From JAAYUK01 sp035319145 (lineage in GTDB: Bacteria; Nitrospirota; Thermodesulfovibrionia; Thermodesulfovibrionales; Dissulfurispiraceae): a stretch of DNA of 16,294 nt. Shown here in pieces: positions 1-6,135 of the stretch. Position 1 is the stretch's first letter; each line of letters opens with the position of its first letter. Position numbers and translations under genes: made by a program. Location of the stretch: the NCBI GenBank assembly GCA_035319145.1, contig DATHDH010000037.1, forward strand, positions 1 to 16,294. The letters run 5' to 3'. The notes beneath the pieces were generated by a model. It was given only the letters and a program-made list of their open reading frames with translations, had not been told where the DNA came from and ran no database searches.

Positions 1-386
1 GACGGAATAGTGTTATACAGCATATCCGCAAGTTGCTGCATCTTGGCGGAAACGGCATCCTTCGTAAAATTGCTTCTGAGGAGCCGAACGCCGCAATTGA
101 TATCATAGCCGACGCCGCCGGGTGAAATAACGCCTTCCTTCAAATCAAATGCGGCGACACCGCCGATAGAAAAGCCGTACCCTGAATGCACATCGGGCAT
201 TGCCAGGGAACAGCCGACAATGCCCGGCAGCGAAGCGACATTTGCGACCTGTTCGATTGAACTGTCTTCAAGATATTCTTCAAGACGTTCGTCAACATAA
301 ATCAAGCCGTCGGTCCGCATGCCCGGCTTGAACGATCGAGGGATCAGGAGACGATTCTGATCAATTCGCTGCAGTTTGTCTCTCAT
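1..386 (-). CDS. rtcB: RNA-splicing ligase RtcB (partial; C-terminal part beyond the left edge)
   Basis: RtcB joins RNA 2',3'-cyclic phosphate or 3'-phosphate ends to 5'-OH ends, using GTP and Mn2+, in RNA repair or tRNA splicing. The first 128 residues are visible. Family hallmarks are MPDVHSGYGFSIGG at about residues 63-76 and PGGVGYDINCGVR at 89-101. In the second motif Asp95 and Cys98 correspond to the metal-binding Asp and Cys of characterised RtcB. The catalytic His that accepts GMP lies in the missing part. The ATG at 386 follows a GAGAGGA ribosome site and begins 19 bp after the archease stop, so the two genes are very probably one operon. The frame is open to the edge, so this is truncation by the window and not a pseudogene. 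Identification is firm from the motifs; whether the full protein is active cannot be seen. Confidence 0.95.
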   Translation of the reverse strand, partial: MRDKLQRIDQNRLLIPRSFKPGMRTDGLIYVDERLEEYLEDSSIEQVANVASLPGIVGCSLAMPDVHSGYGFSIGGVAAFDLKEGVISPGGVGYDINCGVRLLRSNFTKDAVSAKMQQLADMLYNTIP

Positions 387-405
387 CGAAGCCATCCTCT
401 CGGGT

Positions 406-861
406 TCAAATGTCGAATATGACCTCTACCCGCCACAGATTACCACAAGGTGCGAAGACGAGGTTATGATAGGTGGCAGCCTTTACTAACAATCGTCGCT
501 CGTGCCGGTCGGATGAGAAGCGTTCTCCCCAAATGCGTCCGCTCGCATGGAATACGCCGTCCTGTTTCGTACAAGCTCCGGCATCATCCATTTCAATTCT
601 AGAAGCAACAATATCTTCGGTATCAAACAAGAATATCAACTCATTGAGGACTCGCACGAGCAGGACGTCTCGCGATTCAGCATCAACATGAAAAGCTATC
701 GATTCTTCTTCGCGCACCCGGCCCGGGTCCGTAATCAGACTGAAGAGAGCCATCCCGGCATTTTGGAGTGCTTCGCCGCAGCTGGCCCCTTCGGCGGAAA
801 TGCCGGCATCTCCCGCCGCATCGAGAACCTGATAAGGCATACGCAGTGATGACTGCCTCAT
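406..861 (-). CDS. Archease (RtcB activator)
   Basis: Archease speeds RtcB catalysis by promoting its guanylylation and allowing multiple turnover. From the ATG at 861 the protein is 151 residues, close to the usual 140-150. Family features appear in order: a DAAGDAGISAEG segment at about residues 14-25 (the usual H-T-A-D-x-G-I region), LNELIFLFDTED at 72-83, VKAATYH at 126-132, and a C-terminal VEVIFDI with the conserved penultimate Asp. The ORF continues upstream to 1074, but that extension has no archease character. The ATG at 861 has an AGGGGA site 10 bp upstream, which decided the start; the ATG at 840 (MPYQV) is the alternative and has only a distant GAGG. The usual His-Thr-Ala-Asp entry motif reads Ala-Ala-Gly-Asp here, so it is a slightly divergent member. 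It sits directly before rtcB, the classic pairing. Confidence 0.9.
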   Translation of the reverse strand: MRQSSLRMPYQVLDAAGDAGISAEGASCGEALQNAGMALFSLITDPGRVREEESIAFHVDAESRDVLLVRVLNELIFLFDTEDIVASRIEMDDAGACTKQDGVFHASGRIWGERFSSDRHERRLLVKAATYHNLVFAPCGNLWRVEVIFDI

Positions 862-1057
862 TCTTTTATTTTCCCCTAATGGAAGTTTTTCGGCAAGCGC
901 CTGACATCCGGCAAGAGATGCCCGAAACCAGAACACGTTCCCGATTTGAGGAATACTCCCGGCGGATCCGACTGCGGACGCGAATCCCGCCCTTCTGAAA
1001 AACAACCGGTTACGCTGACGGAGCTTTTTGGCATGCGAGTTGCTAATACCGATGAAC

Positions 1058-1074
1058 ATGAGGAAACTCCTCAT
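1058..1074. repeat. 6-bp inverted repeat in the divergent intergenic region
   Basis: ATGAGG and CCTCAT form perfect 6-bp arms around a 5-base AAACT loop, in the AT-rich stretch between the divergent archease and lysine-rich protein genes. There is no U-tract on either side, so it is unlikely to be a terminator. It could be an operator or a hairpin in the 5' leader of the plus-strand gene. The rest of 862-1110 shows no convincing gene, RNA gene or promoter pair. Confidence 0.4.
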
Positions 1075-1110
1075 AAATAATTATCAACAAGAAAAACGGA
1101 GGGTACGTAC

Positions 1111-1470
1111 GTGAAAAAGATCTTTGTTTCGATGCTCACAACCGGAGTGGCATGTATGCTCGCGGCTGCACCGGTCCTGGCCGCCTCAGCGACTGATGAC
1201 CCGGGCATTCAGAAGCGCATGGACATCCAGCAGAAGCGCATTGATCAAGGCGGTCAGAGCGGACAGATAACGCCGAAGGAAGAGAAGAAGCTCGACAAGC
1301 AGCAGCAGCGCATCAAGAAGAAAGAAGCCCGCATGAAGTCCGACGGCAAGCTTACGAAGAAGGAACGCGCAAAGCTGACCAAGGAGCAGAATAAAGCCAG
1401 CCAGAAGATATATAAAGAAAAGCACGACAATCAGGTCGTGCCGCCGGCAACTCCATCAAGCGTCAAGTAA
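1111..1470 (+). CDS. Small lysine-rich exported protein, function unknown
   Basis: This is a 119-residue protein with a Sec-type signal peptide: a Lys-Lys N-terminus, a hydrophobic core to about residue 20, and probable cleavage after VLA at 24. The mature part is almost entirely Lys, Gln, Glu and Arg and is probably helical. It contains two imperfect copies of a unit of about 30 residues, starting near RIDQGGQSGQITPKEE and ARMKSDGKLTKKER. Each has a Gly-rich turn, then Thr-x-Lys-Glu, then a basic helix, somewhat like a degenerate EF-hand turn; that resemblance is only suggestive. The C-terminus is Pro-rich (VVPPATPSSVK). The start is GTG at 1111 with GGAGGG 7 bp upstream. The gene is monocistronic, closed by a strong terminator at 1492-1525. 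I do not recognise a function; a periplasmic location is inferred. Confidence 0.8.
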   Translation: MKKIFVSMLTTGVACMLAAAPVLAASATDDPGIQKRMDIQQKRIDQGGQSGQITPKEEKKLDKQQQRIKKKEARMKSDGKLTKKERAKLTKEQNKASQKIYKEKHDNQVVPPATPSSVK

Positions 1471-1491
1471 CCTCAAGGGGGGGATGGGGTG

Positions 1492-1525
1492 AACAGGGTC
1501 GGGGAATCCCGGCCCTGTTTTGTTT
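1492..1525 (+). terminator. Rho-independent terminator after the lysine-rich exported protein
   Basis: An 11-bp stem (1493-1503 with 1508-1518, one G-U pair) closes a GAAT loop and is followed by TTTTGTTT. It lies 22 bp after the stop codon of the plus-strand gene ending at 1470. Confidence 0.85.
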
Positions 1526-1548
1526 CTCAAAGGTTCACACTCATAGTG

Positions 1549-1558
1549 CACTGCAGTG
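1549..1558. repeat. CACTGCAGTG palindrome upstream of the release-factor-like gene
   Basis: A perfect 10-bp palindrome lies 5 bp before a TATAAT hexamer, in the spacer region of the candidate promoter of the gene at 1611. It could be a repressor site, or chance. Confidence 0.3.
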
Positions 1559-1563
1559 TCCGG

Positions 1564-1569
1564 TATAAT
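1564..1569 (+). promoter_or_regulatory. Candidate -10 box (TATAAT) for the release-factor-like gene
   Basis: A perfect TATAAT lies 41 bp upstream of the TTG start at 1611 and just after the preceding terminator, where a new promoter is expected. The position 17 bp upstream (1541-1546, TCATAG) is a poor -35, so only the -10 element is supported. Confidence 0.45.
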
Positions 1570-1610
1570 AAAATAAGGTAGTTGCATTTTCACAAGCTGG
1601 GAGAAGCCCT

Positions 1611-2015
1611 TTGCACATTCCCTTGTTTGCCGTGAGTGATGAGAAAAACCGCCAGCTCCTCGCAGATATGCAAAGCCTCGGCATCAGCGAAGCCGATATC
1701 GAGGAAATTTTTATTCGCTCATCGGGCAAAGGCGGACAGCACGTCAACAAGACATCAAGCTGTGTCTACCTGATTCACAAGCCCACCGGTATTGAGATCA
1801 AATGCATGCGGGACCGCAGCCAGTCAATCAACCGCTTTCTGGCCCGAAGGGAACTGATCGAAAAAATAAAGGAGCTGAAAGGCATGCCGACTGCGGAAGA
1901 AAAACAGCGGCAGCGCATTCGCAAGCAGAAGCAGCGAAGAAAAAGCAGGCACCTCCGCAAAGAGAAGCCGGAAATACTGTCGGATCCGACCTCCCCTGAC
2001 ATCAGTACGACATGA
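1611..2015 (+). CDS. GGQ-domain peptide chain release factor-like protein (probable ribosome rescue factor)
   Basis: This 134-residue protein has only the catalytic class I release-factor domain. The GGQ motif lies within RSSGKGGQHVNKTSS at residues 36-50; GGQ triggers peptidyl-tRNA hydrolysis in the ribosomal peptidyl-transferase centre. The stop-codon-reading domain of RF1/RF2 is absent. A strongly basic helical tail follows (about 100-118, rich in Arg, Lys and Gln), like the tail that ArfB/YaeJ and mitochondrial MTRFR proteins use to enter stalled ribosomes. By family knowledge the likely job is freeing stalled or split ribosomes; the exact subfamily (ArfB, PrfH or MTRFR-like) is not decided here. 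The start is TTG with GGGAGA 6 bp upstream. It is the first gene of a possible plus-strand group with the thioesterase (77-bp gap). Confidence 0.85.
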   Translation: MHIPLFAVSDEKNRQLLADMQSLGISEADIEEIFIRSSGKGGQHVNKTSSCVYLIHKPTGIEIKCMRDRSQSINRFLARRELIEKIKELKGMPTAEEKQRQRIRKQKQRRKSRHLRKEKPEILSDPTSPDISTT

Positions 2016-2042
2016 TATCCATTCACTCATCAACCAGGATAT
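2015..2042. repeat. Inverted repeat ATATCC/GGATAT just after the release-factor-like gene
   Basis: Six-bp arms at 2015-2020 and 2037-2042 enclose a 16-base loop. No T-run follows, so this is not a convincing terminator. Confidence 0.25.
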
Positions 2043-2056
2043 GAGCATGCTGATCC

Positions 2057-2086
2057 TTGCGCTTGCTGCTATAAGGCCGCTATCAT
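2057..2086 (+). promoter_or_regulatory. Candidate promoter of the YbgC-type thioesterase gene
   Basis: TTGCGC (2057-2062) and TATCAT (2081-2086) are separated by 18 bp. The -10 matches consensus at 5 of 6 positions; the -35 is weak. Transcription would begin close to the ATG at 2093, which also lacks a good ribosome site. Confidence 0.35.
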
Positions 2087-2092
2087 AAATCC

Positions 2093-2503
2093 ATGGCGCA
2101 CCTCTACAAGACACGAATTTATTATGACGACACCGATGCGGGCGGAGTCGTCTATTATGGCCGCTATCTCAGCCTACTGGAGAGGGCACGGACAGAGTTT
2201 CTCGAAGCGAGCGGCATCAGCGTTGCAGCATTTCATATGTCGGGCCTCTTTTTTGTCATCACGCACGTTGATATTCATTACCGTCGGCCCGCCCGGCTGG
2301 GCGAGATCGTTTCAATCACATCGGAAGTCACTTCGATGAGAAGTGCAAGCCTGATTGTCAAAAACCGCATTGAGCGTGACGGCGCCCTTCTTGTTGAAGC
2401 CGATGTTACTATTGCATGCGTTGATGGAAATGGTCGTCCGCAGCGGCTTCCCGCAGGCTTTCGCGCGCTTGCGCCCGGAGAAAATCCAGAAAGTCCGGCA
2501 TAG
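2093..2503 (+). CDS. ybgC: YbgC/FadM-family acyl-CoA thioesterase
   Basis: This is a 136-residue single hotdog-fold protein. The signature YYDDTDAGGVVYYGRYL at residues 10-26 holds the catalytic Asp (Asp15, aligning with Asp18 of E. coli YbgC), and ERARTEFL follows at 30-37. The family hydrolyses short- to long-chain acyl-CoA thioesters in the cytoplasm and is often linked to the Tol-Pal envelope system, but no tol gene is visible here, so the physiological substrate is open. An in-frame TAA at 2072-2074 limits the start to ATG 2093, which has no clear Shine-Dalgarno sequence (only AAGG 15 bp away). It is followed after 20 bp by the RidA-family gene, probably co-transcribed. Confidence 0.92.
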   Translation: MAHLYKTRIYYDDTDAGGVVYYGRYLSLLERARTEFLEASGISVAAFHMSGLFFVITHVDIHYRRPARLGEIVSITSEVTSMRSASLIVKNRIERDGALLVEADVTIACVDGNGRPQRLPAGFRALAPGENPESPA

Positions 2504-2523
2504 CGCTTCCGGAGGAGGATTCC

Positions 2524-2988
2524 TTGAACATTGAAGAAAAACTGACCGCGCTCGGTATTTACCTGACGGAAACGCCGAAACCACTCGGCTCATACGTTCC
2601 CTGCGTGCAGAGCGGCGCTCTGCTTTTTCTCAGCGGGGTGCTGCCCCTGTGCGACGGAAAACTCATATGGGCGGGTAAAGTCGGAGATGCACTCACGCTC
2701 GAAGATGGCCGACAGGCTGCCCGCCAGTCGGCCATCAATGCCTTATCGGTGCTGAAATCCCATCTGGGCAGCCTCGACAGAATAAAGCAGTGCGTGAAGG
2801 TAAACGGTTACATTGCCTCAGCGCCGTCCTTCTCCGACCACCCGAAAGTTCTGAACGGCTGTTCCGACCTGTTGTTCGAGGTATTCGGCGAGGCGGGTCG
2901 TCACGCGCGTGCGGCGCTTGGCGTCGCATCTTTGCCGCTCGACGCGCCGGTCGAGATCGACTTTATTTTCGAGATCGCGCCGGAGTAG
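2524..2988 (+). CDS. RidA (YjgF/YER057c/UK114) family protein
   Basis: RidA proteins are trimers; the best known deaminate reactive enamine or imine intermediates from PLP enzymes. At 154 residues this resembles the longer RidA subgroup (about 150 residues) rather than the 128-residue E. coli type. The segment RHARAALGVASLPLDAPVEI at 126-145 matches the conserved C-terminal block; Arg129 aligns with the catalytic carboxylate-binding Arg105 of E. coli RidA, and Glu144 with the conserved acidic position. The start is TTG at 2524 with a very strong GGAGGAGGA site just upstream. Activity in the longer subgroup is less well established, so enamine deamination is an inference. The stop lies 2 bp from the stop of the convergent minus-strand gene, with no terminator hairpin between them. 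Confidence 0.9.
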   Translation: MNIEEKLTALGIYLTETPKPLGSYVPCVQSGALLFLSGVLPLCDGKLIWAGKVGDALTLEDGRQAARQSAINALSVLKSHLGSLDRIKQCVKVNGYIASAPSFSDHPKVLNGCSDLLFEVFGEAGRHARAALGVASLPLDAPVEIDFIFEIAPE

Positions 2989-2990
2989 TC

Positions 2991-3461
2991 TTACCTGGCC
3001 CGCATGGGATTATCGTAGACCGACTCTTCACGTACCCGCTTGTCATCGGGCCGCTGCTTCAGCATCCGGAACTCTGCTACCGCCCTGTCATACTGCAGGA
3101 AACTCGCCTTGCGGTTTATCAGGATCTCTTCGATGGCATTCGTAACCTCATCAAGACGTGCCATCATCTTTGCGCGCTGAGACTGATCAGCATTCGGCGC
3201 CTCTAGGGCAGCCATTATTCCGCGGCTTTCACCGGCAAGTTTTTGCCCCTGACCATCCGCCTCTGCAATGCGGTTGTACAAATCATTACATTTTTCACAA
3301 CCTGCCGGGGGGGTGCCCACCTGCGGACGCTCGTTCCATGCAGCGAGGACCGATTTTGCGCGCGGGATGTCCGTGTGCGAGGCAAAAGACAAGGAAATCA
3401 TAAAGCATACGAGAAACATGATTACAAAAGATTGCACTGCGCTTTTCAATCTGCAATTCAT
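2991..3461 (-). CDS. Exported CxxC coiled-coil protein, function unknown
   Basis: This is a 156-residue protein with a signal peptide (basic start, hydrophobic stretch about 10-25, likely cleavage after SFA at 27). The mature protein has one CxxC (Cys55-Glu-Lys-Cys58) just before a long charged helical region (about 60-140) with heptad-like spacing, suggesting a coiled coil. A CxxC in an exported protein could form a disulfide, bind metal or attach haem, but CxxCH is absent, so c-type haem is excluded. The start ATG has GGGAGGA upstream. It lies 42 bp downstream of the azoreductase gene on the same strand and may share its transcript. I do not recognise the family. Its 3' end abuts the RidA-family gene on the other strand. 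Confidence 0.75.
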   Translation of the reverse strand: MNCRLKSAVQSFVIMFLVCFMISLSFASHTDIPRAKSVLAAWNERPQVGTPPAGCEKCNDLYNRIAEADGQGQKLAGESRGIMAALEAPNADQSQRAKMMARLDEVTNAIEEILINRKASFLQYDRAVAEFRMLKQRPDDKRVREESVYDNPMRAR

Positions 3462-3503
3462 AATGAATCCTCCCTTTTCTCTATATCATCAACATATTAT
3501 CAA

Positions 3504-4136
3504 TCAGAACCCTTTAGCCATTATCTCCGCTTGACGCTTTGCTTCCGCGATGATACGCGCCTTCTCATTGACTTCGGCCATTAGCATCGGCTCGACCAAG
3601 ATTTGACGAATGTCGGTAAAACCGATAAACCCGAGGATAAGGTTCATATATGCGGTCTGCAGATCATAGCCCTGAGCGCCCGTTTCAGCGCCGTATGCCC
3701 CGCCTCTCGCATAAATGGCCATGAGCGGCTTTCCGGTCACAAGGCCTTTGTATCCTTCAATCGGAGTATAACTGAACGTGTAGCCCGGCTGCACCAGGAG
3801 GTCGATATAATGTTTCAGCTTATAGGGGATGCTGAAGTTCCACATCGGCGTCGATATGAGATATTTGTCGGCAGCCTTGAAGCCGGCGATGATGTCTTCC
3901 ACGGGCTTCCACGCCAGTTTTTGCTGATCCGTATGCATTTTGCTCATCAATATGGCATATTTCGCATTGATGACGTCGCCGTCAAATGCCGGCAACACAG
4001 TGCTCCAGAGATCGATAACCTCGACCTCGTCAGCCGGATGAGATGCGCGATACGACTCCAGAAACGCCTCCGCAACCTCTATGGATGTCGAGCGGTCCTT
4101 GCGCGGAGAAGCTTCGATATAAAGAAGACGTGCCAT
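3504..4136 (-). CDS. azoR: FMN-dependent NAD(P)H azoreductase (AzoR/AcpD family)
   Basis: This is a 210-residue flavodoxin-like protein, the usual length for AzoR (about 200). SPRKDRSTS at residues 10-18 is the FMN phosphate-binding loop, PMWNFSIP at 97-104 binds the isoalloxazine ring, and RGGAYG at 144-149 completes the FMN site. The family reduces azo dyes and, probably more relevantly in cells, quinones by two electrons, giving protection against thiol or quinone stress. It is cytoplasmic and dimeric. The start ATG has AGGAGGA 5 bp upstream. A promoter-like TATTAT lies in the 106-bp gap before it, so it probably starts its own transcript, followed by the exported CxxC protein gene. The in vivo substrate is not deducible. 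Confidence 0.92.
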   Translation of the reverse strand: MARLLYIEASPRKDRSTSIEVAEAFLESYRASHPADEVEVIDLWSTVLPAFDGDVINAKYAILMSKMHTDQQKLAWKPVEDIIAGFKAADKYLISTPMWNFSIPYKLKHYIDLLVQPGYTFSYTPIEGYKGLVTGKPLMAIYARGGAYGAETGAQGYDLQTAYMNLILGFIGFTDIRQILVEPMLMAEVNEKARIIAEAKRQAEIMAKGF

Positions 4137-4170
4137 GATATCCTCCTCTGATTTTTGATGGTCTATTCAA

Positions 4171-4199
4171 ATAATACGCCATTTCAGGCAGGAAGAGAA
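4171..4199 (-). promoter_or_regulatory. Candidate promoter of the azoreductase gene
   Basis: Read on the minus strand: TTCTCT (4194-4199), a 17-bp spacer, then TATTAT (4171-4176), 34 bp before the ATG. The -10 is good (5 of 6); the -35 is weak (3 of 6). The intergenic region (4137-4242) has no convincing terminator for the upstream radical SAM gene. Confidence 0.4.
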
Positions 4200-4242
4200 G
4201 CGGTGCGAAACAGCCGGACGTTTCACGACATATTACGCCGTG

Positions 4243-5838
4243 TCATTCAGCAAGGAGTGCATGCCGGTACTCATTCCACAGCCATTCTTTCGGCACGCCC
4301 GCATCAATAAAGTCCCACGGAAGAACTTCATCATGCTCACGCTCCCGAAAGAGAAACCAAGGCGTGTCGATGTCCGCCTTTTCCGACGCCGCGATGTGGT
4401 CGAGGCCGTCCGCCATCCCGCGCAGCACATCCGCCAATCGCCTGTCTCCGCGTGCAAAAAAACCCTGCAGATATGCGTATTTCGGCACATCATGAACAAC
4501 GCGCACATTCGGTACCGCGCGAAACGCGGATTTTATCCTGCGCAGTTTTTCCTTCACCGATTGCATGGTGTCCATCGCGCACCATTGAAACGGCGTAAAC
4601 GGTTTCGGAACGAAAGTACCGACTCCGGCAGTAACCATGCCGCGCGGCGACTGGCTGCGTATCGCCCGGACAAGTGCAACGAGGCCATCGATATCATCAT
4701 CCTGCTCGCTAGGCAAGCCGATCATGAAATAAAGCCGGAGGTTGCGCACGCCGTGCTCAAGGACAAGCCGGGCCGTTTCAATGATTCCGCGCTCGGTGAT
4801 TCTTTTGTTGATAACCTTTCGCAGCCGCTCGGTACCCGCCTCAGGGGCAATCGATATGCTCCTCGCCCCTGCAAGCCGTTTCAGCAAATGCGCGCTCCGC
4901 TCGTCGGCCCGAAGTGATGTCAGCGAAAACTCCACACCGGCAACGGCCAGCACATCGTCAATGAAGCGATAGTCGGTCAATGACGGCCCGACGAGACCGA
5001 CCCGGCACCCGAGCCGTCTCGCCTCAGCGATTTCAGAAGCCACGGCATCAACGGATTTATGGCGAACCGGGCGGTAAAGATTCCCGACCATGCAGAACCT
5101 GCAGCCCCATGGACAGCCACGCATCGCCTCCACCAGATACATATCCGAAAATTCGCTCTCCGCAGAAACAACCGCCGTTCTGATAGGGGAATCATCAGAA
5201 AATTCGCAGACTTGCCTACTAATCCTCGTGGGGGCTCCGGCCTTCGCTGCACGTGATGATAGGGAGTGCTCCACACCATACCTGACTTCGTAATTCGCCG
5301 GAATATAGATGCCCGGAATGCCCGAAGCAGCACCGACTGCCGCTTTTCCTTCGGCAGCATAAATATTGAGAAACGCCGGAAGCGACTCTTCTGCATCGCC
5401 GACGAAGAGCAGATCGAAAAAAGGGGCAAACGGCTCAGGATTTATTGTAGCGCAGACACCTCCGCCCATAACGACCGGGTGACGTACGGTTCGTTCTGCG
5501 GACAGAAGTGGAATGCGCGACTGCCGCAGAATGCGGGCGATATTGGGATAGTCGTTTTCGAAGGCGACTGAAAAGGCTATGATGTCGAATTCGGCAAGCG
5601 GACGTTTCGACTCTAGAGAAAAGATCGGTGTTCCTGAGCGGACATACTCCTCAAATACACTGTCTCCGGGGAAAAAAGCGCGCTCGCAGATTATGTCGGC
5701 CCGGCTGTTGAGATAGCGGTAAATACCTTGAAACCCCAGACTCGCCATCCCCACACCGTACTGATTCGGATAGACGAGGCAGACAGTTCTTTGCCCGCCC
5801 CGAGCCGTTCTGATAGTGCCGCGCTCGGCGGCCAGCAA
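4243..5838 (-). CDS. Radical SAM protein with B12-binding-like N-terminal domain, function unknown
   Basis: This is a 531-residue protein. Residues about 17-170 look like the Rossmann-type fold of B12-dependent radical SAM enzymes (LVYPNQYGVGMASLGFQ, then MGGG at 124-127 and FVGDAEES at 145-152), but the cobalamin-ligating DxHxxG motif is not seen, so cobalamin binding is doubtful. The radical SAM core starts near 232, with the 4Fe-4S cysteines CPWGCRFC (Cys242, 246, 249; CX3CX2C). PEAGTERLR at 332-340 and YFMIGLP at 370-376 are typical of this superfamily. It resembles the group often annotated TIGR03960-like, whose reaction is unknown to me. The start is TTG at 5838; the frame runs back to a stop at 5878-5880 with no ATG or GTG. 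A promoter-like pair lies just upstream. It follows the dcw cluster on the same strand. Confidence 0.85.
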   Translation of the reverse strand: MLAAERGTIRTARGGQRTVCLVYPNQYGVGMASLGFQGIYRYLNSRADIICERAFFPGDSVFEEYVRSGTPIFSLESKRPLAEFDIIAFSVAFENDYPNIARILRQSRIPLLSAERTVRHPVVMGGGVCATINPEPFAPFFDLLFVGDAEESLPAFLNIYAAEGKAAVGAASGIPGIYIPANYEVRYGVEHSLSSRAAKAGAPTRISRQVCEFSDDSPIRTAVVSAESEFSDMYLVEAMRGCPWGCRFCMVGNLYRPVRHKSVDAVASEIAEARRLGCRVGLVGPSLTDYRFIDDVLAVAGVEFSLTSLRADERSAHLLKRLAGARSISIAPEAGTERLRKVINKRITERGIIETARLVLEHGVRNLRLYFMIGLPSEQDDDIDGLVALVRAIRSQSPRGMVTAGVGTFVPKPFTPFQWCAMDTMQSVKEKLRRIKSAFRAVPNVRVVHDVPKYAYLQGFFARGDRRLADVLRGMADGLDHIAASEKADIDTPWFLFREREHDEVLPWDFIDAGVPKEWLWNEYRHALLAE

Positions 5839-5866
5839 GCGATCCGCTTCCGCAATCAGGCGTCGG

Positions 5867-5895
5867 TTAATAGCTTCTCACCGGATCTCTGTCAA
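5867..5895 (-). promoter_or_regulatory. Promoter of the radical SAM gene
   Basis: On the minus strand a perfect TTGACA (5890-5895) is followed after exactly 17 bp by TATTAA (5867-5872). Transcription would start about 20 bp before the TTG start at 5838. The -35 sits 3 bp past the end of the small cysteine-rich ORF, so the radical SAM gene may be expressed apart from the dcw operon. Confidence 0.55.
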
Positions 5896-5898
5896 GTC

Positions 5899-6123
5899 TC
5901 AAAACTCCGGGCGTGACGCAAAGCCGCAGTAGCCACGCCGGTGTTCCCCCGCCGGCTCCGCCCATCGCCAGCCGGTCATGCACGAAGAACCGATGCACTT
6001 GCAGCCGTCCCATACGCTGCGCTTCATGCGTCCGCCGGCATCCACGAGCGTGTGGTTGGAAAGCGCAGACTGAAAGAGCAGAATGCATTTCTTGGAATGT
6101 GCTTCATCGTCTGTCATCAACAT
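5899..6123 (-). CDS. Small cysteine-rich protein directly downstream of ftsZ, function unknown
   Basis: This is a 74-residue protein with no signal peptide or membrane segment. Five cysteines lie at 13, 41, 43, 48 and 66; the C-terminal half reads WDGCKCIGSSCMTGWRW (38-54), then GYCGF (65-69). This CxCx4C plus C arrangement, with Trp and Gly around it, suggests a small metal or Fe-S site. I have a weak recollection of similar short phage or proteobacterial hypotheticals with C-x4-C-M-x-W-R-W and GYCG, not verified. The start ATG at 6123 has an AGGAG site 7 bp upstream that overlaps the ftsZ stop (TTTAGGAG), as at ftsA/ftsZ, so coupled translation with ftsZ is likely. An alternative ATG lies at 6117. 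A different minus-strand frame (5867-6088) overlaps but has no comparable ribosome site. Confidence 0.65.
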   Translation of the reverse strand: MLMTDDEAHSKKCILLFQSALSNHTLVDAGGRMKRSVWDGCKCIGSSCMTGWRWAEPAGEHRRGYCGFASRPEF

Positions 6124-6130
6124 GGCTCAG

Positions 6131-6135
6131 CTCCT
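6131..6135 (-). promoter_or_regulatory. Ribosome binding site of the small cysteine-rich ORF, overlapping the ftsZ stop codon
   Basis: On the minus strand AGGAG shares bases with the ftsZ TAG stop and lies 7 bp before the ATG at 6123. It is the main reason to accept the small ORF and choose this start. Confidence 0.6.

Noticed and set aside
970..1000. T-arm-like stretch (GCGG...CGAATCCCGC) suggesting a tRNA
   Set aside because: No TTC loop start, no matching acceptor, D or anticodon stems could be built on either strand.
862..1074. N-terminal extension of the archease reading frame to an ATG at 1074
   Set aside because: The extra residues have no archease similarity and would make the protein far longer than the family; a good ribosome site precedes the internal ATG at 861.
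5867..6088. Alternative minus-strand frame of 73 codons behind ftsZ
   Set aside because: It overlaps the Cys-rich ORF in another frame; it lacks a ribosome site of comparable quality and would run through the radical SAM promoter.
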